Shown in pieces: positions 33,676 to 45,875 of a stretch of DNA of 64,000 bases. The notes under the pieces are model-generated. The model was not told the origin of the DNA. It did not search any database and worked only from the letters and a program-made list of their open reading frames with translations. The position numbers were made by a program, and so were the translations under genes. Position 1 is the stretch's first letter, and each line of letters starts with the position of its first letter. This stretch comes from Toxorhynchites rutilus septentrionalis (lineage: Eukaryota > Arthropoda > Insecta > Diptera > Culicidae). The stretch spans positions 151,066,556-151,130,555 of the forward strand of contig NC_073746.1 of NCBI RefSeq assembly GCF_029784135.1, in the 5' to 3' direction.

Positions 33676-35140
33676 CAAATTCCGAACACTTAATTTTTGA
33701 ATGTGAATTTACTGAACTTTTATGTTATGAGTAATTGAATAATGGAAAACCTGACATTCTTTGGAGTATATACTTCATTTTAACATCATTTACGGGTATC
33801 GACACAGCTTATAATTTATAATAATAAGCATTTGCAAAAAAGTGACAGTTAAAAGTAATGATAAAATGTTTGCGTTAGCAAATTTTGTAAAAAACTAAGC
33901 ATTGTTAATGTTTCAGTTTTTGTGGTTTTTTCAACTATTTTGTGCTAGAAAAGATAAAAATCTACAATAAATAGATGAAAAAAGTGACATTTTATGCAGA
34001 AATCTTCATTGAAATTAGTATTGGAGTAGTGTTCGGAATATGAATCAAATTTCCGTGCATAATTCAAATTCCGAACACTTCATTTTTAAATGTAAATTTA
34101 TTAACCTTTTATGTTATAAATAATTCAATAATGAAAACCCCCACATTCTTTGAGGTATATACTCCATTTTGACCACATTTACAGGTATCGATACAGCCTC
34201 TAACTTATAATATTAAACATTTGCAAAACAGTGACATTCAAAACCAATAATAAAATGTTGGCGTTAGCAAATTACGTTAAAACAAGCATCGTTCATTTTT
34301 CAGTTTTTGCAGTTATTTTGTTTGCTGTTTTCATGTTAACACGTTCGTCGTCCAACGCGACGTTTTTGAGTTTCTTGCGGGGCCCAACTTGCGGATAAAT
34401 TATTAAATGAAGATAAAACTTAGTTTGTAGACACCTTTCACATTATCTAGCAATATTTGTTATAGTTTGATCATATCGTGTTCAACACAATAACAATAAC
34501 ACATGCCAAAGTCATATTTTATGGGTTTCGCAAAAAACTGCAGTACAAACCATCCGCACTATAAATTAATGAAAAGTATTTTATTATTTTTTCTACATAC
34601 TCTAGAGTTACATTTAGGTCCCTATTCTGTCAAATTTCTTCTAAAAATCCTATTCAATTTGAACGAGGAAAGTGTCACCCACATCTGGGTGACGGGGCAA
34701 TGAAAGTGTTAAGTGCTGGAAAAGGTAAGAATCTACAATAAGTGGATGAAAAAAATGATATTGTATGCAGAAATATTCATTAAAACTAGTATTAATGGAG
34801 TGTTCGGAACATGAATTAAATATCAAAACCCTGACATTCTTTGGGTTATAGAGTTCATTTTAACATCATTTACAGGTATCGATACAGCCTATAATTTATA
34901 ATACCAAGCATTTGCAAAAACTGTTACTGTCAAAACCAGTGATAATATGTTTGCGTAAATTCCGTAAAAGCAAGCATGGTGAATTTTTCAGTTTTTGTAG
35001 ATGTTTTATCGATTTTGTTTGCTGTTTTCATGTTGAGTGCTAGAGAAGGTAAGAATCTACTATAAATTGGGTGAAAAAATATCTTTTATGCAGAAATATT
35101 CATTAAAATTAGTATTCAGGGGGTGTTCGGAATTGGAATC
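33676..35140 (+). repeat. Tandem array of three units of about 340-390 bp
   Basis: Units start near 33676, 34064 and 34795. Each contains ACATTCTTTG.G.TATA, GGTATCGA.ACAGC, GCAGAAAT.TTCATT and a closing GTGTTCGGAAT segment. The second unit is split by a 369-bp TTAA-flanked insertion. The GTTCGGAATATGAATCAA boundary resembles the CTGAATCATATTTCGGAC terminal repeat of the 2937/12918 MITE family. Confidence 0.85.
34340..34708. mobile_element. piggyBac-like MITE, TTAA target, 369 bp
   Basis: It is flanked by TTAA at 34336-34339 and 34709-34712. The ends CACGTTCGTCGTCC and GACGGGGCAATGAAAGTG are loosely inverted. The third array unit shows the empty site (CATGTTGAGTGCTAG) where this unit has CATGTTAA...TTAAGTGCTGG, which proves an insertion with TTAA duplication. 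Confidence 0.85.
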
Positions 35141-37560
35141 AAGTTTCGACGCATGATTCATATCTTTTGAATTACTGAACCGATTCAAATGATCCACATA
35201 TCAAATTAAAGCTAATTTTTTGAAAAAATATTCGAATTGTATTTCGTTTTGGCACTAGCAGGCCAACTCAACCAAACTATCGGCGGATAAAAAACAGGAA
35301 GTGGGTTATATCTGTAGTATAACCGCAAGATTGACGTAGGACTATCGTTGATTAAGTGATCATTTGTTTGAAGTTTGCATCTAAATCCATTCTGAATGAA
35401 TGAATAAATGAATATTTGGGGGACTTCGAAAACGAGAGCGTTACGTTGGAGACACAAGGTTTTATGCATCCAATATTGGATACGATGTCCGCCAGTGGTT
35501 TATGCTAACTCGATAACCAGCTGTTAATTGTACTTGATTGAAAAATCACAAAACAAAATGTATTTAGTCGCAGTATTATATGGATAGAAAACATGAAAAT
35601 AAACACTTTCGCTTGAATGTAATTTTCAATTCCAAGGGGAACTGGCAGATTATTTTTCAGCAACGATGACATCTTTCCGGATTCTTCTCGATGCCCGCCA
35701 GTGGTTAATGCCAACTCGATAACCACCAAACAAAAAGAGATGTGCGCGTGTATATGTGTGTGTGGCGGCTGCTCCGATGCATCAAGAAAAAGCGAATGCT
35801 TTTTCTCTTGGTCGCCTTCTCTTCACCTCCTGGTGGATCGGCTCTTCTGCGCTTCCTCACAGTTCGAAACAGACTGAATGCGTTTCACCACCAGAATATC
35901 GCTTAAGTATGCTTTCTGTCCGTGATTGAATCGAGAGAAGGTGTGGTTTACTATGGCAATTTGGAAGATAAAGTTTGAGTTTGAAACTTTCAGCGACTGA
36001 GCAATAATCGATGGAAAATTATATGATTTTCGCATTATTATATAAATAGAAAACATTAAAATAAACTCTTTTGCTTGAATGTAATTTTCAATTCCAAGGG
36101 GAACTGGCAGATTATTTTGCAGCAACGATGACATCTTTCCGTATTCTTCTCGATTGCTCGCTAACCACCAAACGAAAAGAATTGCGCGCTTGTATTTGTG
36201 TGTGTGGCGGCTGCTCCGATGACTCAAGCGGAACCAATTTTCGATGCTTTTACTTTCTTTGTCGCCTTATCAGTGGCATAACTCTCCTCCTGATGGATTC
36301 CATTCTAGCCTAAGGTGCACAAACAGGCTCTTGGTGACGCCGTTCATCAGCACTTTCACGATGAACGAAGTTAGCTTCGCCACCAGTGTTTGCCAAATGA
36401 TCCACTCATTGAAAAAATCGCTTTCGTTCGTTCAAATATGATCTTTCAGGAAACATTTCCCCCAGCGGTATTCTATTATTGTTATGTGCTGCAAATCACG
36501 ACACAAAAGAGAACGAGACAACTCTGCATCGGCTTGCACTTCATTGCACACCAGCATGCAAGCAAAGCTATCATATACGCTTTCAGTGCAGAAAGCTTAT
36601 TTTCTTCTTTGCCTCTAACATATGCATACCGACCTCTCCATGCATCATAAAACAGCAGAATCGTACGGACAACGCAAAGCGAAAGATTCATATTCAGCTA
36701 ATGTAGCAGATCCTGATTTTTAAGTCTCAGAGAGTGCAAACTATATGATTATTTAGCTCGATAGAGGCTAAGGGAAGGGTAGTCAGATTATATTTTCCAT
36801 TTTTAATGCCTCTATCCCTTGAAATGTGTATATTCATATAGACCGCATAGTTTTACTAGCAACACCGCTCTCTTTCCCCATTTGTTGCTCTCCGCAAATG
36901 GTGACCGAATGATGACGTAATTTTTCTTGTATCATTTATTGCTTTGCACTTGCCTGTGCAGTGGGTTTCGCTATAGTAGAGCGGGACGATATATGCGGTT
37001 CAAACTTGTATGCAGGCTTCGAAAATAGTAATGTTTGATACAGATCGGATATGCAATCAACAGTCTTCGTTCCTCTCTCAGTTTAATCACTAAATATTAC
37101 ACAAGTGATTACTGATATTCATACAAGTATCTGAATGATCCTCTCATATTTGGTTATATGTTCGTGAGAGTTTACTTGCATGACACATTGTGTATCATTC
37201 GATTTTGATCGAAATCCAAACACTGTTCGCCACAACAGCAATCGCTGTTCAATTATAACTGAGTGGAATTCCGAGCGGCGCTCGCTTATATACCGATTGA
37301 TGATTTCAATAGCCTGTTTTGAAAGCAATTTTAAGGCTATAGAAACAAGTTTTTGGATGAAAAAGTAACAAGTATATAACGCGTAGACATTTTATCTTTC
37401 GAATGAAGTGTTTATCATACTATTTCGTTCAGTTGTTTAGGAGGTATTAACGCTCAAAATCTCGTTCTCCAGCGTAACGCTTTCGTTTTCGAAACATTGA
37501 TTTTACACCCCGGTATAAAAATGAAAGACGTAGTTCTACGTCAAAATTCGCAGTCTGCGG
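35141..37560. repeat. Mosaic of dispersed repeats with a direct duplication
   Basis: The block 35570-35760 (GAATGTAATTTTCAATTCC, GGGGAACTGGCAGATTATTT, GATGACATCTTTCCG) recurs at 36040-36225. The minus-strand frame through both reads NNLPVPLGIENYIQAK; I do not recognise it. GACGTA-motif copies at 35330 (plus) and 37524 (minus) bracket the mosaic in inverted orientation. Also inverted are CGAAAACGAGAGCGTTACG (35430) and its counterpart near 37475. Confidence 0.6.
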
Positions 37561-38261
37561 GGGCTCTTATACATGAGATCAGAGAGCTATTATGACAGCT
37601 CTCATTTCCAATCAGCAAAACTTTGACAAGGATCCCAATATATTTTTTACGGAAAATTTTCATTCTGATAAAGGAAAAAGTACAAAAATCAGGAAAAATC
37701 AGGACAATTTCTGAAAAACCAGGCAAAATTGAGTGTTTGTCAAGATATCAGGGAACACAGTTCTAAATTTTACACTTATGTTCAGTTTCTCAATGAAGAA
37801 CTGATCAGAACGCTTTTCTATGCTGTTTATGCACTGTAATATAACTGCGTCTTTGATAACTTCGCCACAAAACAAACGCAAAAAGAATGAATGAACGACT
37901 TAGACCGATACAAACCGAAACTTGCGAAATTGAAAATGAGGCATATTACGATTCATTAAGGGATTTTAAACGCAAACTACGCAAAATCGTTATTACGATA
38001 TATGTGATGTTGTATACCATTAGACATGAAATTAATCCAGAATTTTTTTTTTATTAAAGCATGAACAGTGGATGTGGTGAAAAAAGTAAACAATTTGACG
38101 ATTCAAATGGGTATGTTATTTCGATTTTACTAGCCATTTGTTTCCCCCACAACGCAACGAACAATCTTTTTGCCTACAATTCGGGCGTTAACTCACAATG
38201 TGAGTCGATGCGTATTATGAATTATCCTCCATTTTTTTTTAATCAGTTGGCAAAATCAATG
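37561..38261. other. No recognisable gene
   Basis: AT-rich; only short frames. Confidence 0.4.
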
Positions 38262-38520
38262 GAGGGATGATCTTGGAATGATTTTGGAGATGATCTTGAA
38301 TGGTTTTACCCTATTCTCCCCAAAGAGTTGAAGAGAGCCTTGCTCAAAAGGTTAAACGTTGATGGAGATTTCATTAGATTGATGTTAAAAATGTTGTCCA
38401 ATCAATTCGTGCTCAATTCCATTTTTAATCGTGTAGGTCTTGCTACTAACAAATTATGTAGTTGTGGTCCAGGATATCATGATATCGAGCATGTTGTTTG
38501 GTAAGGTAATAAATGTAATT
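38262..38520 (+). pseudogene. Non-LTR retrotransposon C-terminal fragment with Cys-His knuckle
   Basis: The plus strand reads LNVDGDFIRLMLKMLSNQF, VLNSIFNRVGLATNK and LCSCGPGYHDIEHVVW. The C.C..G..D..H pattern is typical of the end of ORF2 in Loa/Jockey-type elements, after the RNase H. Further remnants (VLRVHVRMWLRIRPHPTRL) lie at 38860-38930. Confidence 0.7.
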
Positions 38521-40029
38521 AAAGGATAAAGGGTATACTCACACATATCTGATCATGATAGTTTTGTCCGCTTCATTTCCCTGAATTCACTTGTGCGTAC
38601 TCCATTTCCTTCCCTATAATTAAGCAGAACTTAGCACCCGATGAGATCAATTCACATTTTCACAAGAGAGCACTCATGGCCATAGGGTCATTAATATGAA
38701 TGTAGAATGATGGCTCCTTGTCCTAGTCTGCATAATAAAATAAATAGGACTGCCTTATTCAATTATACATTATTACCTACTGAAAGGGTGGTAATGGCTT
38801 CAATGTATTATGTCCACATTTTTGAACATCGATATAAATAAAATCAAATAGTATCGAGTTCCTCGTGTTCATGTTAGAATGTGGCTACGGATTCGACCTC
38901 ATCCTACCCGTTTAAAGGATATAAGTTAATATGAAAAACTGTGGAAGAGTAAAAATTACAGATTTCTGAATAATGGAAAAACTCAATTACTACAAATAAT
39001 CTCAGACCTACGTCAAGCTCCCGTCCGTGCTCATAGGCTCAGACCCATCTACTTTCTACCGAAAATAATTGATCTACAGAACAGGTCGGTGGACACTCCC
39101 AGAGATGAGTTCAATGAATGTTACGAGCCAACCATACCTGCAACATCTATGGCATCTGTCGCTACTGTGGTATCTGCCGCGTAGGTTCCTTCTACTTCAA
39201 GTCCGGATGATGAAATTACGAGCAATCGAGAACCGTCCTTCGGATGTCGTAGTTAGCCGATGTATTTATACTTTCTCAATCATACAAAACAAACGATCAT
39301 TTGATATATTTTCGTTTTATTATTTTTGTTGTCAATACTATGTACTTCACAGTTGAATATAGTCAATAAAATCCAGTATCTTATATAGTTATCAACAATG
39401 CAATAAATTGGTACCGCAAGTCCCCATAACACGAGCCTTCGTGTAACACATAGAAAGCGTTGTTTTGTGGGCTTTTTTTCTAATCTTCCATTATTTATGC
39501 TTAGTTTGATTCTCATTCCAATAGTTCTATAATGTGGCTGTGACACAGGCGTTCAACCAGAAGCACGTGTTCTTTTTTACAATAGATATCATTCATAGTA
39601 AAATATCCAGCTTCACTTTCCTTCTAATAAAACAATCACATTCTGCATTTTATCCGTGAAATAAACTCGATATTGAAGTGATAACCTGTAGGTGGTAAAT
39701 GCAAGTTCCAGTTTTGTGTTCCGATGTTTTGTTGTTTTTTTTACTATGTAACAATAGTGCTCGGATTAAAGGCTAACGGTGGAATATCCAAAAATTGATA
39801 TGTCGCATGTTTCGGTTCTAATTTACGTTTTGCTATGCTTGAAATAAAAACTATGGTATACCTGGGAGCAAGCGGAGACGCAAACCCGTACAATATTTCA
39901 CGTACGATTGGAAACATTTCATAACCATCCGTCGAAATCATCAGTGAAAAATTTCAGTGGATTGATTGTATACACACTAAACGAGCCAAACAAAATCAAA
40001 CCAATTGGAAGGAAACGAAATCAAACGGT
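38521..40029. other. Anonymous sequence, possible non-LTR remnants to 39260
   Basis: The frames at 39069-39356 and on the minus strand at 39280-39546 show no known domain. Confidence 0.35.
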
Positions 40030-41329
40030 AACTTATTTAAATTCAAGTAAACGTTTATTAAGCTCTAAACAATACACTTAAACAGTAATGGAAATTATTT
40101 TACAAGATCTCGATTCTCCTTTACACCACGGGATGCGACCCTTTTTGAATACAAATAGTTGACTCTAATGAACCTATCAACTTGTTTTACTATGCGCAAA
40201 AAAAAAAGATTCCCGAGAAGACTGCAATTAAACACAGGAAATTAGTTGTATAACATCCGAAAGGGTCCCGAGCAGTCACGCTTTTTTTTACGTTTTAAGT
40301 CTATAACACTGATCAGAATGTAAAGTTTCTTTTGAAACGATGTTTAATCGTATATATTTACAATTATCTACATATGAGACACTAAAATTACATAAACGTA
40401 TTGCAATGAATATGTACACTACCAAAATTTTAGGCTAACTCAATGTTAAGTACATTATTTCCCAAATTCGATACTTCTCTCCGAAGAAATAATGATCATC
40501 CCATAAAAAAAATATTTGTCTCCCTCGCGAAATTAGTTTTGTTTTTAGTAGTTGTATGTACCTATATTCTCTTCACATTTCTATGTGTGGATCACAATAC
40601 TCATTGTTCTAACATGTGGTTTTTCTTCGCCATTAGTTATTTGTTTGTCGCCATTAGTTATTTGTTTGTTGCTATGATATTACATTCTAATATAACGATT
40701 TAAGTACCATTAACTTTGTTTGCTCAGCGTTCAATGAGTAGCTGAACACGTAAATCCGCTTTGATGCTTCCGGGTCCGGATATGGGTGATTTGTGGAATA
40801 GTTATTGGAAATTTCAGTGCATTTTTTTTGTATTTTCAAAGCCATACACAATAAGCGGGATATGTGTTGGTGGTGCACTATGCAGGTGTGTATTGTAAAA
40901 TTCATCATGTTCTCTAAGCTTTGTTTGGAATTGGTATCACCTTTCTTCTAGTGCGGGAATTATTCTACTAAACTTATCTCTTTCATGTAAGGTTTTTTTT
41001 CATCATTTTGTTATCTTTACTACAGTACTGGAATACGACACTATTTTGATTAATTGGTATTTTGTGTTTAAGTGGGGGGAGCGATTTGTTTGCTTGCTGT
41101 AAGGGTACACACGAATACACAGGTGAAGCTTGGAAAGCTGTCTTCGTTTAGTCCATTGAGCACTTCAAATCACTTCTGAGGGTCTCGCCGAAGCGAGCGC
41201 TAGCAAACAATAATCGTCGCTGCCGATGAGGATTAGGGTTAGGAAAATATGCATTTGTTGATCATGTGTTTTGTCATTCAATACATTCTCCATTCACAGA
41301 TTTTCTAGACTAAGATATTCTGTGATGTA
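40030..41329 (-). other. 3'-UTR-like unique region on the minus strand
   Basis: Read on the minus strand it is AU-rich, has an AATAAA at about 40052-40057, and carries a Pumilio-type TGTAAATA near 40351. A 21-bp tandem duplication (GCCATTAGTTATTTGTTTG) is at 40629-40670. It has little repeat similarity to the rest of the window. It could be the distal 3' UTR of numb (stop at 45876), with transposons between, or an unrelated transcript. Confidence 0.3.
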
Positions 41330-41559
41330 CTACATGGGCTGAACAGTCCCGGTATTTTTCAACAGATGGAGCCACTAAAAAATGAACAAGATTCATTTCG
41401 AGAGGTTCATCTGTCACTAACTTATGTGTGAAGTTTCATGACATTTAGTTTATTTGTTCACAAACTACAGTTGTTTAAGTGCCACTACCTAAGAATTCGT
41501 ATAGAAAATGGAAAAAGAGAAATATCTTATTTTGATCAAACATTGTTTTTGTTTTTGTA

Positions 41560-42979
41560 GGAAAAACTCCTGAACAATCAATGCAGTGGTTGACGAAATG
41601 TTATTCCACTTTTGCTCCTTCAAGAAAAACAGTTTATCGGTGGTTCAGTGAATTTAAAATGAGCCATACAAGCACCGTAGATGCCCCTCGCTCTGGAAGG
41701 CCAAAAGAGACTACGAATCCAGAAATTGTTAAACAAGTGCATCAACTCGTTTTGAACGATTGTAAAGAGAAGTTACGCCAGTTGGCTGAGGCCGTAGGCA
41801 TTTCAAAAGAATGAGTGTGATACATTTTGGACATGAAAAAGCTATCCGCGCGATGGGTACCGCGTTTGCTGACCGTCGACCAAAAACAGCGGCGCGTTGA
41901 TGATTCAACAGCCGGTTTGACATTGTTGGAGCGTAATCGAGTGGACTTCTTTCGACGTTTTGTGACAATGGACGAAACGTAGCTCCATTACCACACTCCT
42001 GAGTCCAATATGCAGTCTGCAGTGTGGCTAATAAGCCACTAAAGCCAGCCAAAGCGGCCAAAAGACCAACGGTCGGCCGGGAATGTTTTAGCCTCCGTGT
42101 TTTGGGATACACATGGCATAATCTTCATCGATTCCATGCAGAAGGAGAAAACAATTATCGGAGAGTATTATGCAGCGTTATTGGATAAACTGAACGACGA
42201 AATGAAGAAAAAAATGGCCCCATATGGCGAAGAAAAAAGTTCTGTAACATCACCGTCGCAAACGTCCTTAAAAGCGACGGCCAAGTTGGACCCATTACGA
42301 TTCTAATTGCTTGCTTACCTACCATATTCTCCAAACTTGGCCCCCCAGCGACTACTATATGTTCCCAAAGCTCAAGCGGTGGCTCCAGGGAAAGAGATTT
42401 ACATCGAATGAGGAAGTCATCGCAGAAACTGAGGCATTTTCCGAAAACTTAGACCTTTCGTACTACAGAAAGGGAATCGAATTGTTGGAAACTCACTATA
42501 CCAAGTACAGTAATCGTTCGCTAACTGGTCCTTGTTTAACTGGTCTGCTTTTTAACTGGGCGAACGTTAACTGGTCTTTGGACCAGTTAAAAAGCAGATT
42601 TTCGCAAACAATCGACGCCATATTCAAATGGAATATTTGCTGTGAGGGGCATTCGAATTTAATTTGAAATGTTATGAAAATTAACATTATTTTCGCATGA
42701 TAAAAACGTTGATTAAATCACAGAAAAATAATTTCATCAAATTACATTTCATACCTATTGTCGCACTCAATGCGAAACTTCCATTGGAATCCTTTTGTTT
42801 ATTCAATTTCATGACCAACACGAATCAAACAATTCATTGAAGTTCCCCTCGATTTTATTTGACGTTTAACATGCCGGACCAGTTAAAACGCGAATGTCGA
42901 TAACTAGTCTTCCCTTTTCGACCAGTTAGTGAATGTTTACTGTATATTGCCCTCGAAGGAAACTATGTTGAGGAATAAA
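41560..42979 (+). pseudogene. Mariner transposase, many frameshifts, interrupted
   Basis: In order: TPEQSMQWLTKCYSTFAPS and TVYRWFSEFKMSHTSTVDAP (HTH), then SGRPKETTNPEIVKQVHQLV. After shifts comes RRFVTMDET (first Asp), VFWDTHGIIFIDSMQKEKTI, LPYSPNLAPSDYYMFPKLKR (last Asp region) and ELLETHYTKY. Here the insertion interrupts the gene. After it the last codons resume (ALEGNYVEE, stop). It is dead. Confidence 0.85.
42508..42942. mobile_element. pogo-like MITE, 435 bp, TA target
   Basis: It starts CAGTAATCGTTCGCTAACTG and ends CCAGTTAGTGAATGTTTACTG. The CAGT ends and TA flanks (42506-42507, 42943-42944) are pogo/Tigger features. Several further GTTAACTGG/CCAGTTAA repeats sit just inside the left end. 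It lies inside the mariner transposase gene and is therefore younger. Confidence 0.85.
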
Positions 42980-43050
42980 TACAGCTTTTTTCAAAAAAAA
43001 AAAACGATAGTTTTCATTAACAATCCCGGGACTGTTCAGCCCATGTAGTA

Positions 43051-44170
43051 CGAACTGTTGGAGAAACCGATTGGGAGAGGGAAGAAAGATTGATATTGAA
43101 ACGGGAATCCGACGGATGATAAACAAGAGCGGTTGTATCATATATCCAAGGATAACAAGCTATCAATTGAACCATCGAATAGTACATCAATCCGACACTT
43201 TTTATTGATATCCACTCGTCTCTGGCATAATAAAAGGTGCAACGATCAAAATTTGATAAACTTAAATTTGACGCCTTTGGGGCGACCAAAACGATGATAA
43301 CCGACAAAAATAACTAGTCAGCACAAAATGAGCTACTTGACGTGGCCTGAATAACTCTGTAACTCAACCACTGAGGCTGCATTACTAACAAAGTTTGAGC
43401 AGTGTATGAGAGAAGCGAAAAGGAATTATTATTTCTTCCTCCAGAATTCAAACGTGTCGAGTCGTTAATATTCACCGATATTCTGTATTTCTATCGATTC
43501 GAAATACTTCGAACGACTTGATAAAATTCCATTCTGTATTTCATTGTTCGTATTCGCACTTCATCTCCCTTCTATTACGATTTCCGCGGTGTCCTTGCCA
43601 CTCTATCCCGCGGATAATCGTGATTCTACTGTATGTGAGATTCAGCAAGCATCAGTTCACCCAAGCAGTTGCTATTGATCTGCCAGATCCCGACCCAGAA
43701 GACTTTATCCAGAGCTACAAGTACTGTACCTCATTTTCGCCCACAGTTACTACAGCATGCAATGAACAATTTCACGATAAGAACTAGAATCTTGGCGAGT
43801 AAGGCGTTCATGATCGGCGCTCTGAACATCGAAGAGCTAGAAACAAGAACCAAAACGTTATGAGAGGAACAAAACCCGGCCCCCTTATGAAGTCTTCAAA
43901 TGTTTGTTTGATATTGTTTTGGTGATGATGATTATGTTTTGGTTTATGCAAAGATTCATCATCGTCATGACACCTTCTGGGTTTCCTGTAAGGTTTTATA
44001 CAGCAAAAAAAGACGTTTCTAACGTTGCTCATTTATATATTCCAAACTAATTAGCTCAGCAAAACATTCTACTTTCGTTTAATGCTCACCATTGTAAAAA
44101 TTAAATTTATTATTTGTGAAAACTGCTTTTTCAAATAAACCACTTTTTACTTTCCGTTTTTTTTTATATT
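43051..44170. other. No gene recognised; one open minus frame
   Basis: The minus strand 43050-43307 reads SNFDRCTFYYARDEWISIK and VQLIACYPWIYDTTALVYHP. It looks protein-like in composition but I cannot place it. On the plus strand 43518-43863 there are short frames only. Confidence 0.35.
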
Positions 44171-44189
44171 TGCTTCATATACACTCGTT

Positions 44190-45480
44190 GTCAAACTCAG
44201 CTTCAATGTCCGGAATAAAACGGTTCACAACTTTCAAAAAAAAAATTCGCAATATTTGTCAGTTCGATCAAAGATGGCGTCGAAACAACAAGCACTCCGC
44301 GAGCGCGTTGTACGGTTCTTCCAAACGCGTGAAACTCAAGTTTACAGTAGACCATTTTCGGGACGAAAATGTGCCGATGACCACTGATTACCGTCGAGCG
44401 GAAAACCGGTAGTGGCCGATCGGCGAAGATCATGACGAAAAAGAAGAAGGAGTTTCTGAAAAAAGCTGTTCGACAACAAGGACGGTAAGAGTTTACGTGG
44501 CGCCGGTCGAAAATTTCCCATTCCAACATCAACAGAACCCTCAAGCAGAAGGGCATCGTCTCTAGGAGAATACTAGGTCCCCAGAGTACACGGGCGAGCA
44601 GATAGCGACCGTGAAGTGTCAGTGTCGGTGGATGACGAATTATCGCGGGACGTCGTTCGTGCTGAACGACGAGAGTGATTTTCCGCTGTCAAAGTCCTAT
44701 ATTCCCGGCCAAGGCGCCTCTATATATACCAGGTGAAACAATCATATGAAATACACTTTCAGCCATATTGGAATAGCTGTCGGTATTGTTTACAAACAGC
44801 ATCAGAACGCTGCCGGCGGCTCTCTACAAACTGCTGTCAACTTATTGGAACGATGCCTACTATGTTCGGCTTTCGCGAATGTATCTGAAAAAGAAGGGAT
44901 GATTTTGTAGAATTTCATTCTCATCCATTTCATCCACTACTCTCGCATGTGAAAATGCAAAAATAGCGTATCCTAGCAATAACAAAACAAACAACCCCCG
45001 CTCCACAAACCGTAATCCCCTTCTTATTGAAGTGATGATGTTGCTTCACCTGTTATACATTTATACAAACGCCTTGATTCCCGGCAATGACTGGTACTAT
45101 ACCAGCGACAAGGCGGCCAACTGGGCAATATATGGGTGCATCATGGTACCAGGAACCCGCCAAAACTTAATCATGTTATTTCAAAGTAAGAATCTGCGTG
45201 AGGGAGCACAGGAGAAAAATTTAGATTCAAGATTACATTCGTGTATTTTTCATTCCATTTCATAATTTCAGTAATTTTGTTTTCCTGATTCACAACGCGC
45301 CAAAATAAGCAACTGCGCAAGAAAAATAAGAACAAATATTCAAACATGCGCTTCACTAACATCATATTTTTGAAACCATTCCAGTTATCACTGGAAAACT
45401 ATGCGTCAACACTTTTTTTTCTATAATAAATATTGCAACGATGCATCTGTTCAAATTTTATCAAAATTTAAAATATTCCC
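44190..45480 (+). pseudogene. Tc1/mariner-family transposase remnant, split by a MITE
   Basis: MASKQQALRERVVRFFQTRE at 44277 starts the N-terminal HTH. Fragments such as VKCQCRWMTNYRGTSFVLND (first catalytic Asp region) follow. After the insertion at 44710-45076 it resumes at 45085 with NDWYYTSDKAANWAIYGCIM. Similar sequence is typical of the mosquito DD39D-like group (family assignment tentative). Many frameshifts; ends not found. Confidence 0.7.
44710..45076. mobile_element. 367-bp MITE with 9-bp target duplication
   Basis: ATTCCCGGC precedes (44701-44709) and follows (45077-45085) the element. Ends CAAGGCG...CGCCTTG are inverted, and the inner repeat CCAGGTGAA.CAA matches its inverse at the right. 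An 8- or 9-bp duplication suggests the hAT or Mutator superfamily. It sits inside the transposase remnant at 44190-45480. Confidence 0.85.
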
Positions 45481-45875
45481 GTTTTCTAGTTCTCTGAAGA
45501 ACCCTCTGCCAAACTTGATCCCGCTGGAAAAAGGTAAGCGATAAAGTACATCATATTTACCACTCTTTCCAGTGAATTGCAATCAAACCCATAACAGCAG
45601 CGACAATCCCATGCGGTACAACACTAACCTCAAAAGTTGGGTTCGAAAAAATAATAAATACTATCAGAATGTTTTCGAGTAGATCAGTAAGTACTCTCCG
45701 TACTGTAGTCCTGTCCTCTAGCAGCACATAGCTATTGTATAGCTTGCCTCTACAAACCTGTCCACGGTAAACCATCGCGATTAAAGCTACCAACGTCGTC
45801 CGCTGTCTTACATTAAAAAATTACGTCTATATTCAAGCACCGGTTTCGTCCACAGCCAGTCACTAGATCGAATGT
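45481..45875 (-). other. Proximal 3' UTR of numb (probable)
   Basis: Follows the numb stop codon on the minus strand. I found no canonical AATAAA on the minus strand here, so the real poly-A site may lie further away. Confidence 0.35.

Larger units (their letters stand above)
41330..43048 (+). mobile_element. Degenerate mariner split by a pogo-like MITE
   Basis: Terminal repeats CTACATGGGCTGAACAGTCC match at both ends and are flanked by TA (41328-41329, 43049-43050). Removing the inner 435-bp insertion leaves about 1.28 kb, the normal mariner length. Confidence 0.9.

Noticed and set aside
35570..36250. Histone H2B C-terminal remnant (GELA word in translation)
   Set aside because: Only four residues match the H2B LLPGELAKH segment; the rest does not align in any frame.
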